Assembly: GCA_030535455.1 (NCBI GenBank)
Contig: JAUNJY010000023.1
Location: 1 to 62,368, forward strand
From: a bacterium
Lineage (GTDB): Bacteria; Bacillota; Clostridia; Lachnospirales; Lachnospiraceae
Reading direction: 5' to 3'
DNA: 62,368 bases
Below the pieces are notes generated by a model. It was not told the DNA's origin, searched no databases, and worked only from the letters and a program-made list of their open reading frames with translations. Shown here in pieces: positions 9,801-17,488 of the stretch. The number at the start of each line of letters is the position of its first letter. Within the stretch, counting starts at the first letter, position 1. The translations under genes were made by a program, and so were the position numbers.

Positions 9801-10981
9801 GCAGTCAGTCTATTCATTTTGACAAGGAAAATGATGCTGCAAAGGTACAGGTACAGCTTACACCGGTAACAACCGATTCTTTTGTAGCCTTTACATCTTC
9901 TGACCAATCAGTAGTACTTGTTTCTAGTGATGCTAAGAAAGCAGATGTAAGTGGGGTGGCAGAGGCTGAACTTATAGCAGCAGGTGCAGGAACAGCAACA
10001 GTTACTGCAAAGACAGAAAATGGACTTACTGTACAGTTTAGAGTTACTGTATCAGGCAGTAGGATTACATATGCTTTAAATGGTGGTACCAATGCCGGTG
10101 ATGCACCTGTGTACGCATCATATGGGGAGGAAGTATCTTTGCTTAATCCAAGCAAAGCAGGATATACCTTTGCCGGATGGTATAGTGATGCTACATACAA
10201 TAACAAAATTACTAAGGTGACGGGAACAGACAAAGACATTACCGTATATGCAAAATGGATCCGTCAGCAATATAAGATTAACTATCATCTCAATGGAGGA
10301 ACCAACAATAAGGCAAATCCGACAGTTATGGCTTCAGGAAGCAAGGTAAGCTTAAAAGCACCAACAAGAAAAGGCTATGAATTTGCAGGCTGGTACAAAG
10401 AAGCATCGTTTAAAAACAAGGTGACTAGTGTGACAGCTGCAAGTGGAACCATTAATCTTTATGCAAAATGGATTAAGGTGACATATAAGATTACATATAA
10501 GTTAAATGCTGGAAGCAACAACAAAGTCAACCTTTCTAAGTATTATGTAACAAGTAAGACAATCAACTTAAAAGCACCAACCAGAAAGGGATATGTATTT
10601 GCAGGCTGGTACAAGGATAGCAAATACAAGAGTAAGATAACATCTATTAAGCAAGGCAGCACAGGGAATGTAATTGTGTATGCGAAATGGAAGAAGGTCA
10701 CCGTTGAGAAAGTAACAATTGGTTCTTTACAAAGAGGGAAGAAGTCGATTACAGTAAAAGTGAAGAAATGTTTGGGAGCAAAGGGATATAAGATCGTGTA
10801 CTCCACGAATAAAAACTTTAGTCATGCAAAAACAGTAATGACGACTTCTACTACCAAGAAACTGAATAACTTAAGCAAAAATAAAAAGTATTATGTCAAA
10901 GTGTGTGCATATAAGTTAGATTCCAAAGGTAAAAATGTTTATGGTCCTTATAGCAAGACGAAGGCAGTGAAAACAAAATAA
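6824..10981 (+). CDS. Secreted multidomain GH5 glycanase (endoglucanase-like)
   Basis: An extracellular beta-glycan hydrolase of 1385 residues. The signal peptide ends near VTFAA. Then come an uncharacterised beta domain (about 40-190), a FIVAR-like helical segment (205-270), and a GH5 catalytic domain (about 284-630) with GAGINLGNTMDG, NVHHDG, the acid/base FESMNE (about 431) and the nucleophile LGEYGN (about 546), most like subfamily GH5_4. Two Big_2 Ig-like domains, a CBM-like domain, another Ig-like domain, three Flg_new/InlB-type repeats (each ending FAGWY...VYAKW or similar) and an Fn3-like C-terminus follow. There is no dockerin or sortase motif. The start at 6824 has AAGGAGG 9 nt upstream. 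Substrate (cellulose, xyloglucan, mannan) cannot be read from sequence. Confidence 0.93.
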   Translation: MRMRIKRILAALLTLILMITSVELSPTRVTFAAEQTEAVAEEQVSTANPKILRTITETDLMGIKDWNKATKATVYVKVTKGDSNSLINAQLSLGPDAIGKVSSKYLVGRDNTVGKSGNAIQDQLVGDAGTGIYAFPELSLTKTCKDTSQKFEESYANYITIKIQAMSENTDCELVGIKFNNGVTYPADLVIPKCEATSYDVQKTSARELLSRTLEYCKTMDESKYKPESYNEFTKELEAAKTVYEDAASSNETVEKALASLEKKKAALLFTDNTEASTPSVFRELTGDETVYEMGAGINLGNTMDGHSGFTPAETCWQSVVTTKQYIKALHDAGYNTVRIPVTWGTMIDDKNDFAINEAWMNRVQDIVDYCMSLDMYAIINVHHDGAEQTGWLRVASEEIDSVYNKFECVWRNIANKFKDYDEHLIFESMNEITCMEGNDKNSAAAITKDTPVIMNLNQIFVNVVRSTGSNNAKRWIAAVGHYANTGTNTEFSLPEDSYNTTPRIMFGAHIYKSSTNTSWTYSQVYEVVDGLKKMAKKFNVPMYLGEYGNRTYEVSGSATGYNDVERAYFCEIVQKACQVAKVVPIVWDQGNELTNEGKVKTGLFTYWDRIDCKPVFKTITDAMIRGTMLPASEKNTKYDFTDISSGVTVKEITDIDLKSTSIQMTVGQNQTLTAVPSPEDTNDVVLWSSNNEGVATVYRGIVQARGIGTTTICVFSQSGSVEKTIKVIVKADTSKEKSEVVTDQEEYSVVYGGNTQIKATSKAALSYSSSNENIVSVNAFGKLVGKKVGTAYVTIQSAAGTTKMVKVTVTSAIKSTIDVALNVLYNDSKLKYYGTEIGDKITVNGDDQYTVDFDLSKDLSEEGKKAGVTSIANLTAIYIKDYDVAVGNVTTTPVSKASIRYDKVVVNGKELTITNSDFMNTLSSSGVFDSGKPINAWDGNVVAEASSNDHVANFVGIDKPTTISVTFTLQGMEFVKDAPDKTNEATEMKAVGSQSIHFDKENDAAKVQVQLTPVTTDSFVAFTSSDQSVVLVSSDAKKADVSGVAEAELIAAGAGTATVTAKTENGLTVQFRVTVSGSRITYALNGGTNAGDAPVYASYGEEVSLLNPSKAGYTFAGWYSDATYNNKITKVTGTDKDITVYAKWIRQQYKINYHLNGGTNNKANPTVMASGSKVSLKAPTRKGYEFAGWYKEASFKNKVTSVTAASGTINLYAKWIKVTYKITYKLNAGSNNKVNLSKYYVTSKTINLKAPTRKGYVFAGWYKDSKYKSKITSIKQGSTGNVIVYAKWKKVTVEKVTIGSLQRGKKSITVKVKKCLGAKGYKIVYSTNKNFSHAKTVMTTSTTKKLNNLSKNKKYYVKVCAYKLDSKGKNVYGPYSKTKAVKTK

Positions 10982-10997
10982 TTCATAAGGATAACGA

Positions 10998-11038
10998 AAG
11001 GCAAGCCGTTCATATGCAATGGCTTGCCTTGTTATATT
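10998..11038. terminator. Terminator between convergent GH5 and relQ genes
   Basis: A perfect 10-bp stem AAGGCAAGCC / GGCTTGCCTT lies between two converging genes. The T-tract on the plus side is interrupted (GTTATATTTC). Confidence 0.6.
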
Positions 11039-11043
11039 TCGTA

Positions 11044-11664
11044 TTAACATTTCGTCATCTCGTAACCACACATCTCTTTGCATTCATGTTCTATTTCATC
11101 AAGCAGGGCAGTATACCTTCTAAAGTGAGAAGAATTAGAGGAAGAAAAGCTTTGTTCCTTTTTATAGCAGATACGATGCTCCATGCTTGCCCATAAATCC
11201 ATGGTAAGTGTGCGGATTTGCAGCTCTACAGGGTAGTACTGTAGGCCTTCTATATTATAAACTGGGATGCCAAGTACTAGATGATAGCTACGATACCCGT
11301 TTTCTTTTGGTTCCTTGATATAGTCGGTCTCCTTGATTAGTATAAGATCTGTTTGCTTTTTCATCTGACTGACCAGGTGGTAGACGTCTTCTGTAAAATA
11401 GCAGATGACACGGATGCCGGCAATGTCGGTAAGTTCGTCCCTTGCAATCTGAGCTGTAATTGGAAGTCCGCGTTTTTTAAGTTTGTTTTCTATGCTTGTC
11501 TTTGCCTTGATTCGCTGTTGGATATGGTGGATCGGATAATTTTGATACATTTTGAGATAATCCGCATTTAGTCCATCAAGACGAAGCTGTATGGTGAAAA
11601 GCGCGTCCCGATATGGACGGATCAGAAAATCATAATCAATTTGCGAAAGTCTATTTTTTCCCAC
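11044..11664 (-). CDS. relQ: Small alarmone synthetase (RelQ/YjbM-type (p)ppGpp synthetase)
   Basis: It makes (p)ppGpp from ATP and GDP/GTP and has no hydrolase domain. The 206 residues hold a single RelA/SpoT synthetase fold: DIAGIRVICYF, the G-loop KEPKENGYRSYHLVL and the catalytic VELQIRTLTMDLWASMEHRI. The length fits the stand-alone SAS class rather than the full Rel enzyme. It starts at a GTG (11664) with AAGGAGG 10 nt upstream. It is divergent from uppP and convergent with the GH5 gene, so it is monocistronic. RelQ versus the RelP type is assigned by overall resemblance only. Confidence 0.88.
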   Translation of the reverse strand: MGKNRLSQIDYDFLIRPYRDALFTIQLRLDGLNADYLKMYQNYPIHHIQQRIKAKTSIENKLKKRGLPITAQIARDELTDIAGIRVICYFTEDVYHLVSQMKKQTDLILIKETDYIKEPKENGYRSYHLVLGIPVYNIEGLQYYPVELQIRTLTMDLWASMEHRICYKKEQSFSSSNSSHFRRYTALLDEIEHECKEMCGYEMTKC

Positions 11665-11870
11665 TAGTAGTAAGCCTCCTTTATAAGAAAAAATGTTTTT
11701 TTAACGTTCTTGAAACAAGCATAACATCTGTTTGTGTATATTTTCTGAATATTCTGTGAAAGTTCTTAAGATTGCTGTGGAAACAGGGACAAACGGTGAA
11801 AGTACTTGAATTTACAAATTGTTTTCGATAGAATAGGCATAGTATATGAAAAAAAGGAGAAAGATTAGTT

Positions 11871-12695
11871 ATGAGTTTACATGAACTTTTAGTTACCCTA
11901 CTATTTGGTTTGGTAGAAGGTATTACAGAGTGGCTGCCAATTAGTAGTACAGGACACATGATCTTAGTTGAAAAATTCATTACGCTTTCCAGTAATGATG
12001 CTTTTATGGAAATGTTTCGTGTAGTAATTCAATTAGGTGCTATTATGGCCGTTGTCGTATTATATTGGAATAAAATTTTCCCATTTAAGAAGAAAGCAAA
12101 AGGAATCGAGTTGGATATGGGGATTATGAACTTATGGTTTAGAATTCTTGTTGCCAGCGTTCCAGCAGCAATTATTGGGTTGTTATTTGATGACTGGATC
12201 GATGCACATTTTTATAATTTCCAAACAGTATCTATGACATTGATCATTTATGGTGTGTTATTTATTGTTATTGAAATGTGGAATAAGGGACGTTCTCCTA
12301 GAGTGAGTTCACTAAAGGATATCACATATAATACTGCATTGATTATCGGGGTATTTCAGGTGTTAGCATTAATTCCTGGTACATCTAGATCAGGTGCAAC
12401 AATTGTAGGTGCTTTATTAATCGGCGTAAGCAGAACTGTTGCAGCTGAATTTACATTCTACTTAGCAATCCCTGTTATGTTTGGTGCAAGTTTCTTAAAA
12501 TTACTTCGTTTCGGCTTGAATTTCACAGCTGGAGAAGCTTGTATCTTAGCAGTTGGTATGATTTCAGCATTCTTAGTATCCGTTTTTGCAATTAAATTCT
12601 TAATGGGATACATTAAAAAGCATGATTTTAAAGTATTTGGTTATTATAGAATTGTATTAGGTTTTATTTTAATCGCGTATATGTTTGCACACTAG
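11871..12695 (+). CDS. uppP: Undecaprenyl-diphosphatase, UppP/BacA
   Basis: This integral membrane enzyme dephosphorylates undecaprenyl diphosphate to recycle the lipid carrier for peptidoglycan and teichoic acid synthesis, and gives bacitracin tolerance when abundant. The 274 residues carry both family motifs, EGITEWLPISSTGHM (with the catalytic glutamate) and PGTSRSGATIVGALL, plus about eight hydrophobic segments. The ATG at 11871 is preceded by AAAAAGGAG. yqeG and aroK follow on the same strand with short gaps (19 and 32 nt), so they may be cotranscribed. Confidence 0.96.
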   Translation: MSLHELLVTLLFGLVEGITEWLPISSTGHMILVEKFITLSSNDAFMEMFRVVIQLGAIMAVVVLYWNKIFPFKKKAKGIELDMGIMNLWFRILVASVPAAIIGLLFDDWIDAHFYNFQTVSMTLIIYGVLFIVIEMWNKGRSPRVSSLKDITYNTALIIGVFQVLALIPGTSRSGATIVGALLIGVSRTVAAEFTFYLAIPVMFGASFLKLLRFGLNFTAGEACILAVGMISAFLVSVFAIKFLMGYIKKHDFKVFGYYRIVLGFILIAYMFAH

Positions 12696-12714
12696 TTAGT
12701 TTAAGGAGTTAGTT

Positions 12715-13212
12715 ATGTTACAAAAGTTTTATCCAGAAAAATGGGTAACATCTACGTATTCCATTGACTTTGCAAAGTTGTATAAAGAGGGCTATCGAGG
12801 CCTTCTTTTTGATATAGATAATACTCTTGTAAAGCATGGAGAAGATGCAACCGAAGAAGCTGTAAGATTATTTAAAAGGTTAAAAGACATGGGATTTGAA
12901 GTTTGTCTGATTTCAAATAATCAGATTGAACGAGTGGAACGTTTTAACAAAGAAATCAAAGTGAATTATATTTATAATGCACACAAGCCAAGCAGAAAGA
13001 ATTACTTAAAGGCGATGGAGCTGATGCATACGGACCTTACCAACACGATGTTTATCGGAGATCAGTTATTTACGGATGTCTACGGAGCAAAGCGTTGTGG
13101 CATGCATCATATCTTGGTAGAGCCAATTGATAAAAATGAAGAAATACAAATTGTGTTAAAACGTTATCTTGAACGAATTGTATTACATTTTTACAAGAAG
13201 ACGTTAAAGTAA
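12715..13212 (+). CDS. yqeG: YqeG family HAD-superfamily phosphatase
   Basis: A cytoplasmic HAD-IIIA protein of 165 residues. FDIDNTLV (about 34) carries the nucleophile and general acid aspartates, SNN the motif II serine, and GDQLFTDVYGAKRCG the motif III/IV acids. The family is conserved in Firmicutes and commonly sits in clusters with aroE or aroK and yqeH. The substrate is not established. Here it sits 19 nt after uppP and 32 nt before aroK, in keeping with that neighbourhood. Confidence 0.9.
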   Translation: MLQKFYPEKWVTSTYSIDFAKLYKEGYRGLLFDIDNTLVKHGEDATEEAVRLFKRLKDMGFEVCLISNNQIERVERFNKEIKVNYIYNAHKPSRKNYLKAMELMHTDLTNTMFIGDQLFTDVYGAKRCGMHHILVEPIDKNEEIQIVLKRYLERIVLHFYKKTLK

Positions 13213-13244
13213 ACAAAAGATAATTTGCGAGCAGGAGGCATAGG

Positions 13245-13766
13245 ATGAAAGAAAATATTATTTTAATAGGTTTCATGGGGTCTGGAAAGACTACAGTAGG
13301 GAAGAAGATTGCAACAAGCTTAGGCTATTCCTTTCTTGATACGGATGAATTAATCGTTAAAAGAGCCGGCATGGAAATTACAGATATTTTTGAAACACAA
13401 GGTGAAACAGCATTTCGCAAGATGGAATCAGAACTTCTTAAGGAGCTCAATGCCACGGTAACACATGCTGTGATCTCAACTGGAGGCGGCCTTCCATTAC
13501 GTAAGGAGAATGCTCAGTTACTAAGAACTCTTGGACTCGTAAATTATCTAAAGGTTACAAAGGAAGTCGTTTTAAAACGATTAAAGGGCGATACGTCTCG
13601 TCCTCTTTTAGCCGGAGAAAACGTGGAAGAAAAGATAGAACAACTGTTAACTTCCCGTGACTCTGTTTATCAATCTGTTTGTCATATAGAAATTAATGCA
13701 GAAAATGGTACTCCTGAACAAGTAGCAGAACGAGTAATTTCGAACTTTAATAAGAATATTTTATAA
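13245..13766 (+). CDS. aroK: Shikimate kinase
   Basis: It phosphorylates shikimate at the 3-hydroxyl with ATP, the fifth shikimate-pathway step. The 173 residues match family size. Walker A is GFMGSGKTTVGK (residues 8-19), then FLDTDELI, the shikimate-binding FRKMESE, STGGGLPL and the LID-region SRPLL. RBS GCAGGAGG precedes the ATG. It supplies the substrate of AroA encoded 12 kb away on the other strand. Confidence 0.95.
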   Translation: MKENIILIGFMGSGKTTVGKKIATSLGYSFLDTDELIVKRAGMEITDIFETQGETAFRKMESELLKELNATVTHAVISTGGGLPLRKENAQLLRTLGLVNYLKVTKEVVLKRLKGDTSRPLLAGENVEEKIEQLLTSRDSVYQSVCHIEINAENGTPEQVAERVISNFNKNIL

Positions 13767-13921
13767 AATGTGGAAGAAAATAACGGCGAATCTACATAAA
13801 AAGTATAATATCTTATCAAAAAATGATGAAAAATAAGAGCAGAAGCAAAATAACAGTTGAAAATTTAGTAGTATTATTATAAACTATTGAAAGTGATTTA
13901 TTTTAAGGAGGAATTTTTTGT

Positions 13922-14479
13922 ATGGTATCAGCAGGCGAATTTAGAAATGGCTTAACAATCGAATATGATAACAGCGTATATCAAGTTATCGAATTCCAAC
14001 ATGTTAAACCAGGTAAAGGTGCTGCGTTCGTAAGAACTAAACTTAGAGATATTAAAAACGGTGGTGTTGTGGAAAAAACTTTCAGACCTACTGAAAAATG
14101 TCCACAAGCTCACATCGACAAAAGTGATAAACAATATTTATATTCAGATGGTGAATTATACCACTTCATGGATGTTGAAACATTCGATCAATTTGCTTTA
14201 ACTGAAGAAGCAATCGGCGATTCATTAAAATTCGTTAAGGAAAATGACATGGTTAAAATGTTATCTCACAACAACGAAGTATTCGCTATCGAACCTCCAA
14301 TGTTCGCTGAATTAGAAATCACTGACTGTGAACCAGGCTTAAAAGGTGATACAGCTACAGGTGCTACTAAACCAGCAACAGTTGAAACTGGAGCAACAGT
14401 TTACGTACCATTATTCGTAAACCAAGGCGATAAAATCCAAATTGATACTCGTACTGGCGATTACCTTAAGAGAATCTAG
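13922..14479 (+). CDS. efp: Translation elongation factor P
   Basis: EF-P binds ribosomes stalled at polyproline stretches and promotes peptide bond formation. The 185 residues form the usual three beta-barrel domains. The loop [11 protein letters not shown] places lysine 32 at the tip, the position modified in Bacillus EF-P (lysine type with PGKG, rather than the arginine type). The C-terminus has [16 protein letters not shown], the family signature. A strong AAGGAGGAA lies upstream. Codon use is highly biased, as expected for an abundant protein. A terminator follows at 14504. Confidence 0.97.
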   Translation: MVSAGEFRNGLTIEYDNSVYQVIEFQHVKPGKGAAFVRTKLRDIKNGGVVEKTFRPTEKCPQAHIDKSDKQYLYSDGELYHFMDVETFDQFALTEEAIGDSLKFVKENDMVKMLSHNNEVFAIEPPMFAELEITDCEPGLKGDTATGATKPATVETGATVYVPLFVNQGDKIQIDTRTGDYLKRI

Positions 14480-14503
14480 TCTGTACCGAGCACGATTATT
14501 AAA

Positions 14504-14539
14504 AAGACCTATGGGCATATGTCCACAGGTCTTTTTTTT
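14504..14539 (+). terminator. Rho-independent terminator after efp
   Basis: AAGACCT / AGGTCTT outer stem with an inner TGG/CCA, then eight T residues. Confidence 0.85.
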
Positions 14540-14552
14540 ATTAATAGGAGGA

Positions 14553-14690
14553 TTTCTAAAAACCAGAAAGCTAAGATGTGCACTTACGCGGAAGGAGTTT
14601 ATCACTTCGTGATCGCGTTCGGCGCGGAGTGTTTTGCAAGCAAACAACGAGCCAAAGTCATGTGAACATGACCTTGTCGACAAAGTCCGC
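14553..14690 (+). repeat. Dispersed structured repeat, copy B (composite)
   Basis: 14553-14644 is nearly identical to the 92-bp element at 6564-6655. From 14643 a second module begins (AACAACGAGCC...GTCATGTGAACATGAC...) that is shared not with copy A but with the element at 59011-59057. The terminator arm present in copy A is lost here. Nothing else is seen between efp and the FAD enzyme. Confidence 0.78.
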
Positions 14691-14838
14691 AAATCTTATG
14701 GGCTTAAAGGTAAAATATAAAATTATTATAAATTCAATAGAGAATGGCAGAACTGTAGTGCAGAGAAAGAAAAAATATGGTAAAATATTATCGCATTTAT
14801 ACATAAAAAATAGAATATAAGAGAAAGTAGGCAAAAAA

Positions 14839-16098
14839 ATGAGTAATTTGAATGAACGAATTTGCATCATTGGAGCTGGCCCAGCAGGATTAACTGCAGC
14901 TATGTATTTAGAACAAAAGGGGTATACAAACTACACGATTCTTGAAAAAGAGGATTATGTAGGCGGTAAATGCTATTCTCCTTATTATAAAGGTAAACGC
15001 TATGAAATGGGTGCTCTAATGGGAGCAGAGTGCTACCATGCAGTAGGTGAAGTTATGGAATACTGTGGAGTGAAACCAGATGGACCAATGCTAGATCGAG
15101 AATTTAGAAATGCCTATACAGGAGAAGTAGAAGAAGCATTTGATCCTTCCGAAGGTCCTAAGGTCATGGCGCAGTTAAAACAACTGGCGATTTTATTAAA
15201 GACAAAATATCCAGATTGTACAAAAAACGGACATATTGGGACTCATCCGGACTTAGCTGTTCCATTTAATGAGTTTTGCGAAAAGAATGGTGTGCCATTG
15301 GTTAAAAAATTATGGTTAAATCCATTTACCTCTTTCGGTTATGGATACTTAGACTTGATACCTGCGGCATATGTATTTAAATACCTTGACTGTGATGAAT
15401 TAGTTTTATTTTTAAAGAAACAGCTTTGGACTTGGAAAGAAGGAGCACAAAGCATTTGGGAACAGTTAAGTTACAAACTTGCAAATAAGCCTAGACTGGC
15501 AACGACAATTAATAAGGTTGTCCGCACAGAAGACAAGGTCTATGTATATACTGACTTTGGAAAAGAAGAATATGATAAAATCATTGTGACTTCCCCACTT
15601 GACCAGATGGAAAAATATTTTGATGTAACTGAAAAGGAACAAAACTATTTTTCTAAAATCATCAGTGAGGACTATAAAGTATTTGCTTGTACAGTAAAGA
15701 ACTATCCAAAAATCAGTGCATATATTCAAGAAAACATGGTTCCTCATCGTGCAGGTCATGCTATGGTTTACTATCACCGTTGGGAAAATGAGCCGGAACA
15801 GATTATTACGGTATATGTTTTAGGCGATAGAAATGAAAAGATTGGCGTGGAAGAATCTAAGCATTTAATCGAAGAAGATATGAAATTATGCGGTTTCGAA
15901 GTTGAAGATATTGTGTTACATAAATCCTGGTACTACTTCCCACATGTTAACAGCTATGAATATGCAAATGGCTGGTATGATGAAGTGGAAAGCTGGCAAG
16001 GAAATTTAAATACTTACTATGCAGGTGAAATTATGAGCTTTGGCGATATGAATGAAGTTGCACAGTATTCAAAAGAATTGATTTCTAGATTCTTTTAG
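14839..16098 (+). CDS. FAD-dependent oxidoreductase, amine oxidase / protoporphyrinogen oxidase-like
   Basis: A 419-residue flavoprotein. The dinucleotide-binding motif GAGPAGLTAAMYLEQKG is at residues 11-27, followed by the glutamate ILEKEDYVGGKCYS typical of the NAD(P)-binding Rossmann/flavin-containing amine oxidase superfamily. Near the C-terminus TYYAGEIMSFGDMNEVAQYS looks like the FAD-closing motif. There is no signal peptide or membrane segment. The substrate cannot be assigned. It stands alone, downstream of repeat copy B, with structured DNA immediately after it. Confidence 0.75.
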   Translation: MSNLNERICIIGAGPAGLTAAMYLEQKGYTNYTILEKEDYVGGKCYSPYYKGKRYEMGALMGAECYHAVGEVMEYCGVKPDGPMLDREFRNAYTGEVEEAFDPSEGPKVMAQLKQLAILLKTKYPDCTKNGHIGTHPDLAVPFNEFCEKNGVPLVKKLWLNPFTSFGYGYLDLIPAAYVFKYLDCDELVLFLKKQLWTWKEGAQSIWEQLSYKLANKPRLATTINKVVRTEDKVYVYTDFGKEEYDKIIVTSPLDQMEKYFDVTEKEQNYFSKIISEDYKVFACTVKNYPKISAYIQENMVPHRAGHAMVYYHRWENEPEQIITVYVLGDRNEKIGVEESKHLIEEDMKLCGFEVEDIVLHKSWYYFPHVNSYEYANGWYDEVESWQGNLNTYYAGEIMSFGDMNEVAQYSKELISRFF

Positions 16099-16101
16099 AG
16101 C

Positions 16102-16483
16102 GGCACCGAGGACGGTGCCTTCGGATGAAATGAGATTTCATCCGGTACTTTAGGTAATGAAAGAGGTAGTGTCACGCGGTTGCGCGACACTACCTCTTTC
16201 CAGTTTTCGCGGAGTAAATCCCCGAAAACTGATTCCAAAGGACACCGATGGTTTCCATACCTTCCCCTGAGAAAGGTCGCTGTAAGAGAGATAAGTGGGA
16301 CTGGGGAGAAAGAACGTGGATGAGTTCCCCGGACCCTTTTTGGAGCGGGAGGAAGTAGGTAATGGACGAGCAAAAGTAAATTTTGCTCTAGCCAGAGGAG
16401 AATGGGTAAGGGCAGGCACGAAGAATAAAAAAGAGCAGAGAAGGTATATACGGTTACAAATATATCTTTTTCTGCTCTTTTTA
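16102..16483 (+). ncRNA. Candidate structured noncoding RNA region with terminator
   Basis: No convincing gene fills 16099-16536. On the plus strand there are successive stems: GGCACCG/CGGTGCC (16102-16119), GGATGAAAT/ATTTCATCC (16123-16143), a perfect 15-bp stem at 16159-16173/16186-16200, and CAGTTTTCG/CGAAAACTG (16201-16231). Then CCATACCTTCC (from about 16255) can pair with GGAAGTAGGTAATGG (from about 16351), enclosing a nested GGG-GGGGA/TCCCC-CCC helix, and GAGCAAAA/TTTTGCTC follows (16368-16388). A terminator closes the unit at 16427-16483. I do not recognise an Rfam family. Some of the hairpins may be dispersed repeats. Confidence 0.45.
16427..16483 (+). terminator. Terminator of the 16.1-16.5 kb structured unit
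   Basis: AAAAAAGAGCAGA...GGTATATA pairs with TATATC...TCTGCTCTTTTT, a long stem with a T-tract. It lies convergent to aroE and may work in both directions. Confidence 0.75.
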
Positions 16484-16536
16484 TAGGATTGATAAGGTGT
16501 TTGGAAAGCCTTCCATATAGGATGCTTGTGGTGTGA

Positions 16537-17310
16537 TTATTTTGTTTTTAGTTCGGCTTCTAGTTGGGCTAGGATTTCGGTAATCTTGCTTTCGGGAAGG
16601 CTGGTATCTAGGAAGTATTGGCATGCGTCTTTGGCTTGAGCGATTAGCATCTCCAGGCCATTGACAGCAATGATGCCTTGTGCTTCGGCTTGGAGTAATA
16701 GCTTTGTCTTAAGTGGGTTATAGATGATATCCACAACGGCAGATAAGTTACCAAAGTGTGATAAATCAATCGGGGATGCATCGGTATTTGGATACATGCC
16801 TACTGGAGTCGTATTTATAATTACCGTTACGTCGTTGTGAGAGTTGATGGCTTCTTCGTAAGATACTACGCCATCTTTTAACGTACGGTTGGCAATGATG
16901 ATCTCAGATGCACCAAGATCTTTTAATACAGCGAGGATTGCCTTACTGGCGCCGCCATAGCCTAGGACTAGGACTTTTTCCTCTTTGATTTTGATATTGT
17001 GTGCTTCAAGTGTGTAAAGAAAGCCAGAATAGTCGGTGTTATAACCGGTTAAAGTGCCATCTTTGTTGACAATTGTATTTACGGCGCCTACGTGGGCAGC
17101 ACTTTTGTCAAGATGGTCAAGATATGGAAGGACATCACATTTATAAGGAATTGTTACATTGATACCAGAGAATTCCTTTCTGCTCATAAAATCGTGAAAT
17201 TCTTCTTTATTAAGTGGAATTAAATCATACGTATAACTTGCAAGCTGCTCGTGAATTACTTTGGAATAGCTGTGGCCAAGGCGTTCACCAATTAAACCAT
17301 ATCGTTTCAT
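16537..17310 (-). CDS. aroE: Shikimate dehydrogenase (NADP+)
   Basis: It reduces 3-dehydroshikimate to shikimate. From the ATG at 17310 it is 257 residues: substrate domain with GLIGERLGHSYSKVIHE (the SxS pair that binds shikimate) and GINVTIPYK (catalytic lysine), then the nucleotide-binding domain with VLGYGGASKAI, ANRT and VNGLEMLIAQA. An upstream in-frame ATG at 17400 would add 30 residues unlike any AroE and has no ribosome site, while 17310 has AAAGGATG. It is divergent from spoIIIAA. Confidence 0.93.
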   Translation of the reverse strand: MKRYGLIGERLGHSYSKVIHEQLASYTYDLIPLNKEEFHDFMSRKEFSGINVTIPYKCDVLPYLDHLDKSAAHVGAVNTIVNKDGTLTGYNTDYSGFLYTLEAHNIKIKEEKVLVLGYGGASKAILAVLKDLGASEIIIANRTLKDGVVSYEEAINSHNDVTVIINTTPVGMYPNTDASPIDLSHFGNLSAVVDIIYNPLKTKLLLQAEAQGIIAVNGLEMLIAQAKDACQYFLDTSLPESKITEILAQLEAELKTK

Positions 17311-17488
17311 ATGCTCATCCTTTCGTTTTTTAAATCCTTTTGCATTATATTTAAGCCATTCTAATACATCCTGTATTGGTTTGTAAAGAATAGATAGCAT
17401 ATTATTTTATTCCGCTCATATATTTAAATAAGATTTTAGGCAGGAGGGCTTGTACCTATCGTAACAAAATAAAGAAAGGTGGAAAACC

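Noticed and set aside
9814-10239. 141-codon minus-strand open frame inside the GH5 gene
   Set aside because: It is a shadow of the repetitive Ig-like and Flg_new domain coding; no start signals.
14670-14680. TTGTCGACAAA resembling a double 0A box
   Set aside because: It lies inside a dispersed repeat away from any sporulation gene; the base match is probably incidental.
14578-14820. 80-codon open frame downstream of efp
   Set aside because: It is made mostly of the dispersed repeat also found at 6564, so it is repeat-derived.
16095-16419. Two overlapping minus-strand open frames of about 90 codons
   Set aside because: Both run through strong hairpins and a low-complexity region; no homologous pattern or ribosome site. 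The region is better explained as structured noncoding sequence.
16236-16483. Known RNA classes (RNase P, tmRNA, SRP RNA, 6S)
   Set aside because: None of their hallmark sequences (such as the SRP GGAAG...GCAGCC loop or the tmRNA alanine ends) could be found, so only a generic candidate is reported.
17400-17488. Sigma-E promoter for spoIIIAA
   Set aside because: TCATATATT could be a -35, but no acceptable CATACA-like -10 lies at the required spacing.
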